Source: Clostridia bacterium
GTDB taxonomy: Bacteria; Bacillota; Clostridia; Oscillospirales; CAG-272
Direction of reading: 5' to 3'
Assembly (NCBI GenBank): GCA_017517035.1
Contig: JAFXAN010000035.1
Coordinates: 1-51,958 of the forward strand
Length of the DNA: 51,958 nucleotides
Part shown: piece after piece, positions 38,776 to 47,205 of the stretch
Layout of the letters: each line of letters opens with the position of its first letter
How positions within the stretch are numbered: position 1 is the first letter of the stretch
Translations under genes and position numbers: made by a program
Notes under the pieces: generated by a model
Told to the model about the DNA's origin: nothing
Database searches by the model: none
What the model saw: only the letters and a program-made list of their open reading frames with translations

Positions 38776-39504
38776 ATGTTTTATTCAAAAAGACACGAGG
38801 ATATTTTGAAGATACTAAAGGAAAGGGAAGCTGCCTCGGTGCATTTTCTCGCAAAGGCGCTATTTGTCAGCGAGCCGACCGTAAGGCGTGATCTTGATAT
38901 TCTCCAAAAGCAGGGAAGAGTTCGCAGAACATTTGGCGGAGCTGTTATTTGTGAGCTTCTCAACCGTGAAGTGCCGCTTTCGCTCCGTGAGCGTGAGGGC
39001 AGGGGTGCAAAGGCGGTGATCGCAGAGAGGGCATCGGACTTACTCTCTGATGGGCAGGTGATTTTTCTCGATGCTTCATCAACCACCTCTTATCTTGTTG
39101 AGTATATTGCAAAGTATAATGATATGACGGTCATCACAAACAGTCCAAAGACTTCTCTTGCGCTTGCAGAGAAAAAGGTGCGCTCTTTTTGCACAGGCGG
39201 TCTTATGCTTGAAAACTCGATTGCATATGTGGGAAGCCTTGCGGAGAGCTTCGTCAAAAATTTCAATGCGGATATCTTCTTTTTTTCATGCAGAGGGGTA
39301 AGCGATGATGGTAGGCTGACCGATTCTTCGCTCGAGGAATCGGAGCTCAGAAAGGTTATGATGGAAAATTCAAAGAAGATTGCATTTCTCTGCACATCGG
39401 ATAAAATAGGTAAGAAATATATGTATAATCTTTGCCGGGTTCAAAGCGCAGATCATGTTTTCTGCGACGATGAGGAGAAAATGAAGAATCTCCTATCCGA
39501 ATGA
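38776..39504 (+). CDS. DeoR-family regulator of the divergent sugar-alcohol genes
   Basis: A 242-residue protein: helix-turn-helix (RHEDILKILKEREAASVHFLAKALFVSEPTVRRDLDILQKQGRVRRTFGGAV) plus the DeoR effector domain (VIFLDASSTTSYLVEYI, MTVITNSPKTSLALAEK, STGG-like CTGGLMLENSIAYVG, FFFSCRGVSDDGRLTDSSLEESELRKVM). It faces the dehydrogenase-epimerase pair and most probably represses it until a sugar phosphate binds. The region upstream of the start (GAGGGC, 7 bases away) gives a moderate ribosome binding site. Confidence 0.9.
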   Translation: MFYSKRHEDILKILKEREAASVHFLAKALFVSEPTVRRDLDILQKQGRVRRTFGGAVICELLNREVPLSLREREGRGAKAVIAERASDLLSDGQVIFLDASSTTSYLVEYIAKYNDMTVITNSPKTSLALAEKKVRSFCTGGLMLENSIAYVGSLAESFVKNFNADIFFFSCRGVSDDGRLTDSSLEESELRKVMMENSKKIAFLCTSDKIGKKYMYNLCRVQSADHVFCDDEEKMKNLLSE

Positions 39505-39524
39505 TTTTTGCGGTCGAAGTGCTT

Positions 39525-39533
39525 GAGTGCTAA
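39525..39533 (+). promoter_or_regulatory. Isolated CIRCE half-site
   Basis: GAGTGCTAA, the right arm of a CIRCE element, 190 bases upstream of the complete one. AAGTGC before it is a poor left arm. The rest of this 270-base gap holds a weak A/T-rich hairpin (39614-39641) and the hrcA promoter. Confidence 0.4.
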
Positions 39534-39683
39534 TTTTTCGGATTTTTGTGAAGGTGAATATTTTTTGCCGCAGAAGTAAATCATTTGATGGAAAACACGG
39601 TAAAAAAAGCCTAAAAAATCAATCAAAAACCCTTGATTTTTGCGATATTTACAGTTCGTTAATAAAATATCTCAAAATTCTTA

Positions 39684-39712
39684 TTGACAAAATTGAAATT
39701 ATGTGGTAAATT
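39684..39712 (+). promoter_or_regulatory. Promoter of the hrcA heat-shock operon
   Basis: TTGACA (39684-39689), 17 bp and TAAATT (39707-39712); the CIRCE element lies directly over the start site. Confidence 0.85.
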
Positions 39713-39723
39713 TTTAATGTCGG

Positions 39724-39750
39724 TTAGCACTCGAACACTTTGAGTGCTAA
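39724..39750. promoter_or_regulatory. CIRCE element (HrcA operator)
   Basis: TTAGCACTC-N9-GAGTGCTAA, a perfect match to the CIRCE consensus, between the promoter and hrcA. HrcA bound here represses the operon until heat or misfolded protein engages the chaperones. Confidence 0.97.
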
Positions 39751-39773
39751 AAACATGAAAAAAGGAGGAGCTT

Positions 39774-40862
39774 ATGCGCGGAAATGAACTGAGCGAAAGA
39801 AAAAAACTTATCCTTAAAGCTGTTATAGAAGCGCATATTGAGACGGGAGAGCCTGTTGGCTCAAAGTATCTCACGGAAAATAAGCAGATAAGCTGCTCCT
39901 CTGCTACCATCAGAAACGAAATGTCCGAGCTTGAAGCTCTCGGCTACCTTGAACAGCCCCACACATCCTCGGGAAGAATCCCCTCGGATATGGGATATAG
40001 ATTCTATGTTGATTCCCTTAAGGGCGGTTACGCAAAGGCAAATGCAGAGCTTGAGGGCATGAGTGAGCTGATGAAAAACAAGATGCACGAGATCGACAAG
40101 GTCCTCGAATCCGCATCGAAGCTTGCGTCTTCCCTTACCAATTATACGGGAATCGCAATCAAGCCCCGACCTTCTGCCGCATTTATCAGCAGATTTGAGA
40201 TAATGTATCTTGATGAGCATAATTTTATCGTTGTTATGCTGACTTCCATTGGTAATGTGAAATCAAGAAGCATCGCTTGCGAGGAGACGCTTGACAGAGA
40301 GAATGCGGAGCGTATTCCCGACTGTCTCAATGCTTGCTTTGCAGGACTTTCGGCAGATAGAATAACTCTTCCCATCGTTATGAAATTCGAGGGAATGATG
40401 AGCGAATATGCAGGTCTTGCAGGAACTCTTATAAAGAGCGTTTATGAGGTGATGAACGAAATAAACGGCGGCTCTCTCCGCTATTCGGGCATCGACCATC
40501 TGCTTCAGTATCCCGAGTTTTCCGATATGTCCCGATTCAAGGAGCTTCTCGGAGCACTTGAAAATCAGGACGATATCCTCAATATGATATCGGATGGAGA
40601 TAAGGAGGATATAAGCGTTTATATAGGCTCTGAAAGCCCCCTTAAGGTGATGAATAATTCTTCTATCGTGTTCAAGGCGATAAAGGATAAGGAAGGCAAA
40701 ACCGTCGGTGCTATCGGAGTTATCGGACCCACAAGAATGGATTATGCGAAGGTGCTCTCCACCATCTCATCTATCAGCGGCAATATTTCAAGCATGCTTG
40801 ACGGAGGCACACATATTAAAAATGTAAATAACCTTTTAGGAGAAGGAGAAGATAATGGCTGA
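39774..40862 (+). CDS. hrcA: Heat-inducible transcription repressor HrcA
   Basis: A 362-residue repressor with the HrcA layout: winged helix (LSERKKLILKAVIEAHIETGEPVGSKYLTE, SSATIRNEMSELEALGYLEQPHTSSGRIPSDMGYRFYVD), a dimerisation part and a GAF-like C-terminal domain (VGAIGVIGPTRMDYAKVLSTI). It binds the CIRCE element just upstream. AAAGGAGGAG precedes the start. It overlaps grpE by eight bases. Confidence 0.97.
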   Translation: MRGNELSERKKLILKAVIEAHIETGEPVGSKYLTENKQISCSSATIRNEMSELEALGYLEQPHTSSGRIPSDMGYRFYVDSLKGGYAKANAELEGMSELMKNKMHEIDKVLESASKLASSLTNYTGIAIKPRPSAAFISRFEIMYLDEHNFIVVMLTSIGNVKSRSIACEETLDRENAERIPDCLNACFAGLSADRITLPIVMKFEGMMSEYAGLAGTLIKSVYEVMNEINGGSLRYSGIDHLLQYPEFSDMSRFKELLGALENQDDILNMISDGDKEDISVYIGSESPLKVMNNSSIVFKAIKDKEGKTVGAIGVIGPTRMDYAKVLSTISSISGNISSMLDGGTHIKNVNNLLGEGEDNG

Positions 40863-41445
40863 AAAGAAAATGACGGATGAAAAGCTCGATGAAATAATCG
40901 AAGAGCTTGAGATCGACGAAAAAGAAGCCGAGGAAAAATCGGAAAAGAAAAAAGCGAAAAAAGGCTGTGACGGAGCTTTGAAAAAGGAGCTTGAGGAAAC
41001 CAAGAAGGCGCTTGAAGATGCACAAAAGGCGCTTGAGGATTCAAACAATAAGTATCTGACGATGCTTGCCGAATATGATAACTTCAGAAAGAGAAGCGCA
41101 GCCGAAAAGGAGCGCACATATACCGATGCAAAATCTGATGCGCTTATGCAGATCCTCCCCGTTATCGACAATCTTGAAAGAGCGGCGACATACGGCGGCG
41201 GTAATGCGGAAAATGTTGCAAAGGGACTTGAAATGACTCTTCGCAGCTTTGGTGAGGTCATGGAAAGACTTGGAGTCAAAGAGATCGAATCTCTTGGAAA
41301 AACATTTGATCCCGAGCTTCACAATGCGGTTTTCCATGTGGACGATGAAAGCTACGGCGAGCAGGAGATAGTCGAAGTCCTGCAAAAGGGTTATACCATT
41401 GGAGACAAGGTTCTCCGCTATGCCATGGTAAAAGTGGCAAACTAA
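40855..41445 (+). CDS. grpE: Nucleotide exchange factor GrpE
   Basis: A 196-residue co-chaperone that releases ADP from DnaK. A charged, Glu/Lys-rich N-terminal region leads to a long helix (about 35-90; [44 protein letters not shown]) and the C-terminal beta wing ([53 protein letters not shown]). AGGAGAAGGAG precedes the start. Position between hrcA and dnaK is standard. Confidence 0.97.
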   Translation: MAEKKMTDEKLDEIIEELEIDEKEAEEKSEKKKAKKGCDGALKKELEETKKALEDAQKALEDSNNKYLTMLAEYDNFRKRSAAEKERTYTDAKSDALMQILPVIDNLERAATYGGGNAENVAKGLEMTLRSFGEVMERLGVKEIESLGKTFDPELHNAVFHVDDESYGEQEIVEVLQKGYTIGDKVLRYAMVKVAN

Positions 41446-41488
41446 ATTTGTAAACAATAAATCTTTATATATTTTGGAGGAAAAAATC

Positions 41489-43333
41489 ATGGGAAAAATC
41501 ATAGGAATAGATCTTGGTACAACAAACTCTTGCGTTGCGGTATTTGAGGGCGGCGAGCCTATCGTCATCCCCAATCCCGAGGGAGCAAGAACAACTCCCT
41601 CTATCGTTGCTTGCTCAAAGACAGGCGAGAGAATGGTAGGTCAGGTTGCAAAGCGTCAGTCTATCACAAACTCCGAAAGAACAGTCAGCAGTATCAAGCG
41701 TGAGATGGGTACAAACTATAAGGTTAATTTTGACGATAAGGAAAGAACTCCACAGGAGATCTCCGCAATGATCCTTCAGAAGCTGAAGGCAGATGCAGAG
41801 GCTTATCTGGGAACACCCGTAACACAGGCTGTTATCACAGTCCCCGCATACTTTACAGACGCACAGAGACAGGCAACAAAGGACGCAGGTCACATTGCAG
41901 GTCTTGAGGTCCTCCGTATCATCAACGAGCCTACGGCAGCCGCTCTTGCATACGGTATGGATAAGGAAAACGATCAGAAAATTATGGTATTCGACCTTGG
42001 CGGCGGTACATTCGATGTTTCTATCCTTGAGATCTCGGACGGAGTTTTCGAGGTTCTTGCAACAAACGGTGATAACCGTCTCGGTGGCGACGATTTTGAC
42101 CAGAAAGTCATCGACTGGATGGCAGATCAGTTCCAGAGAGAGAACGGCATTGACCTTCGCAAGGATAAGACAGTTCTTCAGAGACTTAAGGATGCGGCTG
42201 AAAAGGCAAAGATCGAGCTTTCCGGCATGACAAGCACAAATATCAATCTTCCCTTTATCACAGCAACTCCCGAAGGACCTCTCCATTTTGAAACAACTCT
42301 CACAAGAGCCGAGTTTGACAGAATCACAGCAGATCTCGTTGAGAGAACAATGGTTCCCACAAAGAAGGCTATGGCAGATGCCGGCATCAGCGCTTCTCAG
42401 ATCGACAAGGTTCTTCTCGTTGGCGGTTCTTCCAGAATCCCCGCAGTTCAGGAGGCAGTTAAGAAGTTCACAGGCAAGGAGCCTTTCAAGGGAATCAACC
42501 CCGATGAGTGCGTTGCTATCGGTGCAGCTATTCAGGCAGGTGTTCTTGGCGGAGAGGTCAAGGATCTTCTCCTTCTCGATGTAACTCCCCTTTCTCTCGG
42601 TATCGAGACTCTCGGCGGCGTATTCAACCGCATCATTGACAGAAACACAACTATCCCCGTAAAGAAGAGCCAGGTTTATTCCACAGCCGCAGACGGACAG
42701 ACATCCGTTGAGATCCATGTTCTTCAGGGTGAGCGTGAAATGGCTGCGGGTAACACAACTCTCGGTCGTTTCAAGCTTGACGGAATCCCCTCCGCTCCCC
42801 GTGGAGTACCTCAGATCGAGGTTACATTCGATATTGACGCTAACGGTATCGTAAATGTAACAGCAAAGGATCTGGGTACGGGTAAGGAGCAGCATATCAC
42901 CATCACAAGCTCTACAAATATGAGCGAGGCTGATATCGAAAAGGCTGTTAAGGATGCAGAGAAGTTTGCCGAGGAGGATAAGAAGCAGAAGGAAGCGGTT
43001 GACGCAAGAAACCACGCTGAAAGCCTCATTTTCCAGAGCGAAAAGAGCCTCGGTGAGCTTGGCGATAAGGTTACAGAGGAAGAAAAGGCTCCCATAAAGG
43101 AAGCTATCGAAAAGCTTCGCACAACTCTTCAGGGAACAGATACAGAGGCTATCAAGGCAGATACAGAGGCACTTGAAAAGTCCTTCTATGCTATCTCCGA
43201 AAAGCTCTATCAGCAGGCACAGCAAGCTCAGGGCGGCGCAGGCTTTGATCCTAATGCTTCTGCAGGCGCACAGGGTGGCGACGGCACATATTATGATGCT
43301 GATTTTGAGGATAAGACAGGCGATAATAAGTAA
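41489..43333 (+). CDS. dnaK: Chaperone DnaK (Hsp70)
   Basis: A 614-residue Hsp70: the ATPase domain opens with [15 protein letters not shown] and contains [42 protein letters not shown] and [14 protein letters not shown]. The interdomain linker [17 protein letters not shown] leads to the substrate domain and helical lid. The Gly/Ala-rich end replaces the usual acidic EEVD-like tail ([14 protein letters not shown]), as in other Clostridia. GGAGG lies 8 bases before the ATG at 41489. Confidence 0.98.
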   Translation: MGKIIGIDLGTTNSCVAVFEGGEPIVIPNPEGARTTPSIVACSKTGERMVGQVAKRQSITNSERTVSSIKREMGTNYKVNFDDKERTPQEISAMILQKLKADAEAYLGTPVTQAVITVPAYFTDAQRQATKDAGHIAGLEVLRIINEPTAAALAYGMDKENDQKIMVFDLGGGTFDVSILEISDGVFEVLATNGDNRLGGDDFDQKVIDWMADQFQRENGIDLRKDKTVLQRLKDAAEKAKIELSGMTSTNINLPFITATPEGPLHFETTLTRAEFDRITADLVERTMVPTKKAMADAGISASQIDKVLLVGGSSRIPAVQEAVKKFTGKEPFKGINPDECVAIGAAIQAGVLGGEVKDLLLLDVTPLSLGIETLGGVFNRIIDRNTTIPVKKSQVYSTAADGQTSVEIHVLQGEREMAAGNTTLGRFKLDGIPSAPRGVPQIEVTFDIDANGIVNVTAKDLGTGKEQHITITSSTNMSEADIEKAVKDAEKFAEEDKKQKEAVDARNHAESLIFQSEKSLGELGDKVTEEEKAPIKEAIEKLRTTLQGTDTEAIKADTEALEKSFYAISEKLYQQAQQAQGGAGFDPNASAGAQGGDGTYYDADFEDKTGDNK

Positions 43334-43350
43334 TAAGTAACTGAATATAT

Positions 43351-43381
43351 GCGGAAAAGGGCGTTTTACACCCTTTTCCGC
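43351..43381 (+). promoter_or_regulatory. Stem-loop between dnaK and dnaJ
   Basis: GCGGAAAAGGG pairs with CCCTTTTCCGC (11 bp). No U-run follows, so it is more likely an mRNA-processing or partial-termination stem that keeps DnaJ below DnaK. Confidence 0.6.
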
Positions 43382-43411
43382 TTACCCATTTTAATTAAGA
43401 GGACATAAATA

Positions 43412-44560
43412 ATGGCAGATAAACGAGATTTTTATGAGGTGCTGGGGCTTGATAAGAGCGCAGATGATGCGGCGATAAAAAAAGCTTACAGATCCCTTGC
43501 AAAAAAATATCATCCCGATCTCAATCCGGGCGACAAGACAGCCGAGGAAAAATTCAAAGAGGTAAACGAGGCATATGCCATCCTTTCCGACCCCGAGCAG
43601 AAGGCAAAATATGATCAGTTCGGTCATGCGGCATTCGATCCTGCAAGCGGCGGATATGGTGGAGGCGGCTTTGGCGGCTTTGGTGATTTTGGAGATATCG
43701 GTGATATTTTCAGCTCCATGTTCGGAGGCGGCTTTGGCGGATTTGGCGGCTCGTCAAGGAGAAGAAATGCTCCCGTTCAGGGCGATGACATCGGAGTTCA
43801 TATAACCATTTCCTTTGAGGAAGCGGCTTTTGGAACAAAGAAAGAGATCACCTATAACAGAATACAGAAATGTCCCGATTGTGACGGTAAGGGAGCCGCA
43901 AAGGGAACAAGTCCCGAGACCTGCTCAAAATGTCAAGGCTCGGGTCAGATGCGTGTCACCCAGAGAATGGGCGGAATGGCTTTCCAGACTACCACCACCT
44001 GTACCGGCTGTAACGGTAAGGGAACTATCATAAAAACTCCTTGTACAAACTGTAACGGTAAGGGAATGATCAAGGTCTCAAAGAAGCTGGAGGTCAATAT
44101 TCCCGCAGGTATCGACGATGGAGAACGCATTGCCCTCAGAGGTCAGGGCTGTGACGGCAGAAACGGCGGTGCAACAGGAGATCTTATTCTCAGCGTTAAT
44201 GTTAAGAGACACAGTATTTTCGAGCGTGACGGATATGATATCTATTGCGAAGTTCCGATAACGGTGGTTGAAGCCACACTCGGTGCGGAAATTGATGTTC
44301 CGACACTTGAAGGAAAGGTGAAATTCAAAATTCCCGAGGGAACACAGCCGGGAACGAGATTTTCTCTGAAACAAAAGGGAATTACTATGATAAATTCACA
44401 GCGTAAGGGAGACCTTTATTTTGATGTGAATGTTGAGATCCCCAAAAATCTTTCAGAGAAGCAGAAGGAGCATATGCGAGCCTTTGCCGAAGAGGCGGGC
44501 GAGAACAATTATGCTAAAAAATCGGGATTTTTTAAGAAAATTTCTGAATTGTTTAAATAA
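43412..44560 (+). CDS. dnaJ: Chaperone DnaJ (Hsp40)
   Basis: A 382-residue type I J-protein. J domain 1-70 with HPD (KKYHPDLNPGD); a Gly/Phe region (about 75-115); four zinc motifs CPDCDGKG, CSKCQGSG, CTGCNGKG, CTNCNGKG (about 150-215); then the client-binding barrels (SVNVKRHSIFERDGYDIYCEVPITVVEATLGAEIDVPTL). It delivers clients to DnaK and stimulates its ATPase. Fourth gene of the CIRCE operon. Confidence 0.98.
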   Translation: MADKRDFYEVLGLDKSADDAAIKKAYRSLAKKYHPDLNPGDKTAEEKFKEVNEAYAILSDPEQKAKYDQFGHAAFDPASGGYGGGGFGGFGDFGDIGDIFSSMFGGGFGGFGGSSRRRNAPVQGDDIGVHITISFEEAAFGTKKEITYNRIQKCPDCDGKGAAKGTSPETCSKCQGSGQMRVTQRMGGMAFQTTTTCTGCNGKGTIIKTPCTNCNGKGMIKVSKKLEVNIPAGIDDGERIALRGQGCDGRNGGATGDLILSVNVKRHSIFERDGYDIYCEVPITVVEATLGAEIDVPTLEGKVKFKIPEGTQPGTRFSLKQKGITMINSQRKGDLYFDVNVEIPKNLSEKQKEHMRAFAEEAGENNYAKKSGFFKKISELFK

Positions 44561-44563
44561 GAT

Positions 44564-44754
44564 AAACAGTAATTTGTCAAAGCGGTTGTTGCAATATAAT
44601 CATCCGTCAATGCTAATAGATTCTTCGCTACGCTCAGAATGACAAGGTGTGGTGAGGGCATTTATCACCATATGTCATCCTGAGCGTAGCGAAGGATCTG
44701 GAAACGCTAAAGGATGATTTCACCACTATTTTACAGACAGACAAATTACTGTTT
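44564..44754. repeat. Intergenic inverted-repeat element R9, core type E (191 bp)
   Basis: The ends are AAACAGTAATTTGTC and GACAAATTACTGTTT. The core pairs GATTCTTCGCTACGCTCAG with a reverse copy containing CTGAGCGTAGCGAAGGATC, a block also seen in the type B cores. It lies between dnaJ and prmA. Confidence 0.88.
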
Positions 44755-44775
44755 ACAAAAGAAAGGAAATAGATT

Positions 44776-45699
44776 TTGGAATATACAAAGGAATGGACAC
44801 AGCTCCGTGTGACGGTGAAGCTTGAGCTTCTTGATGCTGCCACAGCGATAATGAGCATGATAGACAACAACCTTATGATAGAGGATTACAGCGATATCGA
44901 CCTTAAGAGCGTTTATGGCGATCTCATTGATGAGAGCCTGCTCAATGCCGATAAAACAATCGCTTCGATATCGGTGTTTATCCCCTGTGAAAAAAGCCCC
45001 ACGGATGCGATCGCTTTTCTCCGTGAGCGTTTTTCTTCCGAGGGAATCGACGCAAAATTTGAGCTTATCGGTGTGAACGAGGACGATTGGGCAAACGCTT
45101 GGAAGGCATATTATAAGCCTATCAGAATCGGAAAGCATATGGTCATCGTTCCCGCATGGGAGCGTTTTGATCCTCTGCCGGACGATATAGTTGTCCGCAT
45201 GGATCCGGGAATGGCATTCGGAACGGGAACTCACGAAACAACTCGTCTTGTTATCGAGCTTCTCGAAAAATATGTAAAAAAAGGACAGAGAATGCTTGAT
45301 GTGGGAACGGGAAGCGGTATTCTTGCCATCTGTGCATCAAAGCTTGGTGCAGAGCATTGCGCTGCATATGATATTGACCCTGTTGCGGTGCGAGTTGCAA
45401 GAGACAATATTGCCGAAAGCGGTCAGCAGAATATTACCTGTGAAGTATCCGATCTTCTGAAGCAGGTTTCCCTTGAGGGGGGGCAGTATGATATCGTAAC
45501 AGCCAATATCGTTGCAGATATAATCATAAGAATGGCACCCGATATCGGAAAATATATGAAGGAAGGTGCGCCCCTTATTGCCTCCGGAATCATTACCGAG
45601 CGTAAGGACGAGGTGCTTGAGGTGCTTCTGGCAAACAATCTTAAGCTTGTTGAAATTCTTGAAGATAATGGCTGGTGCGCTATTGTGGTGAAAAAGTAA
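44776..45699 (+). CDS. prmA: Ribosomal protein L11 methyltransferase
   Basis: A 307-residue SAM-dependent enzyme that trimethylates L11. The N-terminal substrate-recognition domain (1-120) ends at DDWANAWKAYYKPIRIGKHMVIVPAWE. The methyltransferase has MDPGMAFGTGTHETTRLVIELLEKY, the SAM motif MLDVGTGSGILAI (about 174) and VTANIVADIII. The start is a TTG (44776), 7 bases after GAAAGGAA; no ATG in the frame would keep the N-terminal domain whole. It follows dnaJ as often in Clostridia, here with repeat R9 between. Confidence 0.94.
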   Translation: MEYTKEWTQLRVTVKLELLDAATAIMSMIDNNLMIEDYSDIDLKSVYGDLIDESLLNADKTIASISVFIPCEKSPTDAIAFLRERFSSEGIDAKFELIGVNEDDWANAWKAYYKPIRIGKHMVIVPAWERFDPLPDDIVVRMDPGMAFGTGTHETTRLVIELLEKYVKKGQRMLDVGTGSGILAICASKLGAEHCAAYDIDPVAVRVARDNIAESGQQNITCEVSDLLKQVSLEGGQYDIVTANIVADIIIRMAPDIGKYMKEGAPLIASGIITERKDEVLEVLLANNLKLVEILEDNGWCAIVVKK

Positions 45700-45714
45700 A
45701 GCTAAAAATAAAAG

Positions 45715-45766
45715 TACAGCGCAAGCTGAGGTGAGCTGAATGAGTCTCACAACAGCTTGCGCTGTA
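45715..45766. terminator. Bidirectional terminator between prmA and the small peptide gene
   Basis: TACAGCGCAAGCTG pairs with CAGCTTGCGCTGTA (14 bp) with an inner GTGAG/CTCAC helix. The right side is TTTTTTT on the plus strand, and the minus side runs into CTTTTATTTTTAG, so it can serve prmA and the minus-strand peptide gene. Confidence 0.88.
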
Positions 45767-45782
45767 TTTTTTAAAATCTATT

Positions 45783-45938
45783 TCACGGTCTCCAAATTGT
45801 TGGTCTCCAAATCGGACTCCAACCATTATCAGCCTCAGTAGCTGGAGGATTTGTTTCGGGAGATTGTGAAGATATTGTGATAATATCGGTAATATTGATG
45901 TTTATGATACAAAATTTTGGTATAAGATAGTCTTTCAT
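45783..45938 (-). CDS. Putative 51-residue precursor-like peptide with a Trp-Arg-Pro repeat
   Basis: An unannotated small gene with a complete set of signals: promoter (45996-46023), GGAGA 7 bases before the ATG at 45938, 51 codons, and a strong terminator after the stop. The peptide starts MKDYLIPKFCIININITDII, has a Ser/Thr/Pro-rich middle (SSQSPETNPPATEADNG) and ends GWSPIWRPTIWRP, in which IWRPT/IWRP is a tandem repeat also at the DNA level (period 15 bases). The N-terminus (KxYxxPxx then DIITxS) is, from memory, like short clostridial peptides of unknown function; a leader plus repeated C-terminal core is the plan of ribosomally made peptide products. One cysteine (C10). No modifying enzyme or dedicated exporter is adjacent. 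Confidence 0.55.
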   Translation of the reverse strand: MKDYLIPKFCIININITDIITISSQSPETNPPATEADNGWSPIWRPTIWRP

Positions 45939-45995
45939 TATAGTTCTCCAAAAAATAAAATGCTAATTTTGTGAATGAATAAATATACAACTAAT

Positions 45996-46023
45996 ATTAT
46001 AGCGCATTTTTCTTTTTTGTCAA
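45996..46023 (-). promoter_or_regulatory. Promoter of the small peptide gene
   Basis: On the minus strand: TTGACA (46023-46018), 16 bp and TATAAT (46001-45996). The leader is about 50 nt. Confidence 0.8.
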
Positions 46024-46044
46024 GACTGATGAATGAAATATATT

Positions 46045-47190
46045 TTAATTGAGTATTTTACTGCTGTTAAGAACGAGAGTGCTATAAAGGAAGAGCACAT
46101 CTGCATTCTCGAAATCATAACCGAAAACGCTTGCCATATTTCCGAGATAGTTGCTTGGAACATAGCGGATGTCGATAACGGTTATCTTTGCATAGCTTTC
46201 AGCAAGAAGCGGGGCAATACTGCTTCCGAAGGAGTCACGGAAAAGGATAAGCTCCTTATCTGTAGTCGCATTCGGATTTTCGATAACAACATAAGGTGTT
46301 GCGCCCGAGAGATACATTTCATAAGGGTCTTTTCCATATGCCTTATCCATATTGTAAACCGTAGATTCAATGGGCTTTGAGGTTGTGGGATGAGCAATGG
46401 TGACCTTGAATGAATCTATTGCTTCATTTGTAAGATATTTAATGGTGTCGGGAGGGAGGGGAAGCGCAGACTGACCGTAATAAACACCGTGAAATGGATT
46501 ATCAAGTGTGTTCACGGTATGCTCGCCTGTGATCTCCGAGCCCATGCCCGAAAGAAGTGCATTTGCAACATCCTCAATATTCTCCTGCTTCCAATGTGTG
46601 TCGGTCTTATAATAATCATCAATGGTGAGGAGCGGGAAAATGTCGATATAATCCGCAAAATCTGTCTTTTCACGGAGATCCGCTATCATTTTTTCGTAAT
46701 CAGCGGAGGGGTAACCGTTCTGCTCTGCAAGGAAGTAATTTTTGTCGGGTATGATTGAAAGATAAATGTTATCTGTTTTGCCCTCAAGATAGGTTTTGTA
46801 GATATAATCAAATCTTGACGCTGCATGATCGACCATTTCGTCCTTTAAAGGGTAATCGAGCTTTGAAGCATATCCGTCGGCAAAATAAATGCCGTTGTTT
46901 TCCTTCTGGAGCATTATATAATTTGAAAAGATCGCCTTGAGAGTTCTGAATTCGTCTCTGAACGGGAATGCGTCGATGGCGTATTTTTCAAATTTTGACA
47001 TGAAGCTGTCGTTATATTCAACCCCGTCTTTCATTATGCTTTCAAGGCTCACCTCGGGAAAGGATGCCGGGGGGCGTCTTTCTGCATCGAGAAAATCATC
47101 CTTTGGCATAAAGATGCATAGTGCTGTGAGCGAAAAGAGGATAACAGCCATCGAAACGCAAACTACTATATTTTTTATTCTTGTATTCAT
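46045..47190 (-). CDS. DHHW-family (AlgX/AlgJ-like) extracytoplasmic protein
   Basis: A 381-residue protein. An N-terminal membrane anchor (NIVVCVSMAVILFSLTALCIF) is followed by an SGNH-like domain with ERRPPASFPE (about 38), DAFPFRDEFR, YLSIIPDKNYFL, the hallmark YYKTDTHWKQENIEDVA (the DHHW/DTHW motif, about 210) and a late LILFRDSFGSSIAPLL serine region. Such proteins work with MBOAT partners to O-acetylate secreted polysaccharides. It follows the MBOAT gene by 15 bases, with GGAGG before the ATG. Confidence 0.9.
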   Translation of the reverse strand: MNTRIKNIVVCVSMAVILFSLTALCIFMPKDDFLDAERRPPASFPEVSLESIMKDGVEYNDSFMSKFEKYAIDAFPFRDEFRTLKAIFSNYIMLQKENNGIYFADGYASKLDYPLKDEMVDHAASRFDYIYKTYLEGKTDNIYLSIIPDKNYFLAEQNGYPSADYEKMIADLREKTDFADYIDIFPLLTIDDYYKTDTHWKQENIEDVANALLSGMGSEITGEHTVNTLDNPFHGVYYGQSALPLPPDTIKYLTNEAIDSFKVTIAHPTTSKPIESTVYNMDKAYGKDPYEMYLSGATPYVVIENPNATTDKELILFRDSFGSSIAPLLAESYAKITVIDIRYVPSNYLGNMASVFGYDFENADVLFLYSTLVLNSSKILN

Positions 47191-47205
47191 AAAACTGCAC
47201 CTCCG

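Noticed and set aside
41615..43225. Long minus-strand frame opposite dnaK
   Set aside because: It is an antisense shadow of a strongly biased, highly expressed gene; no start signals.
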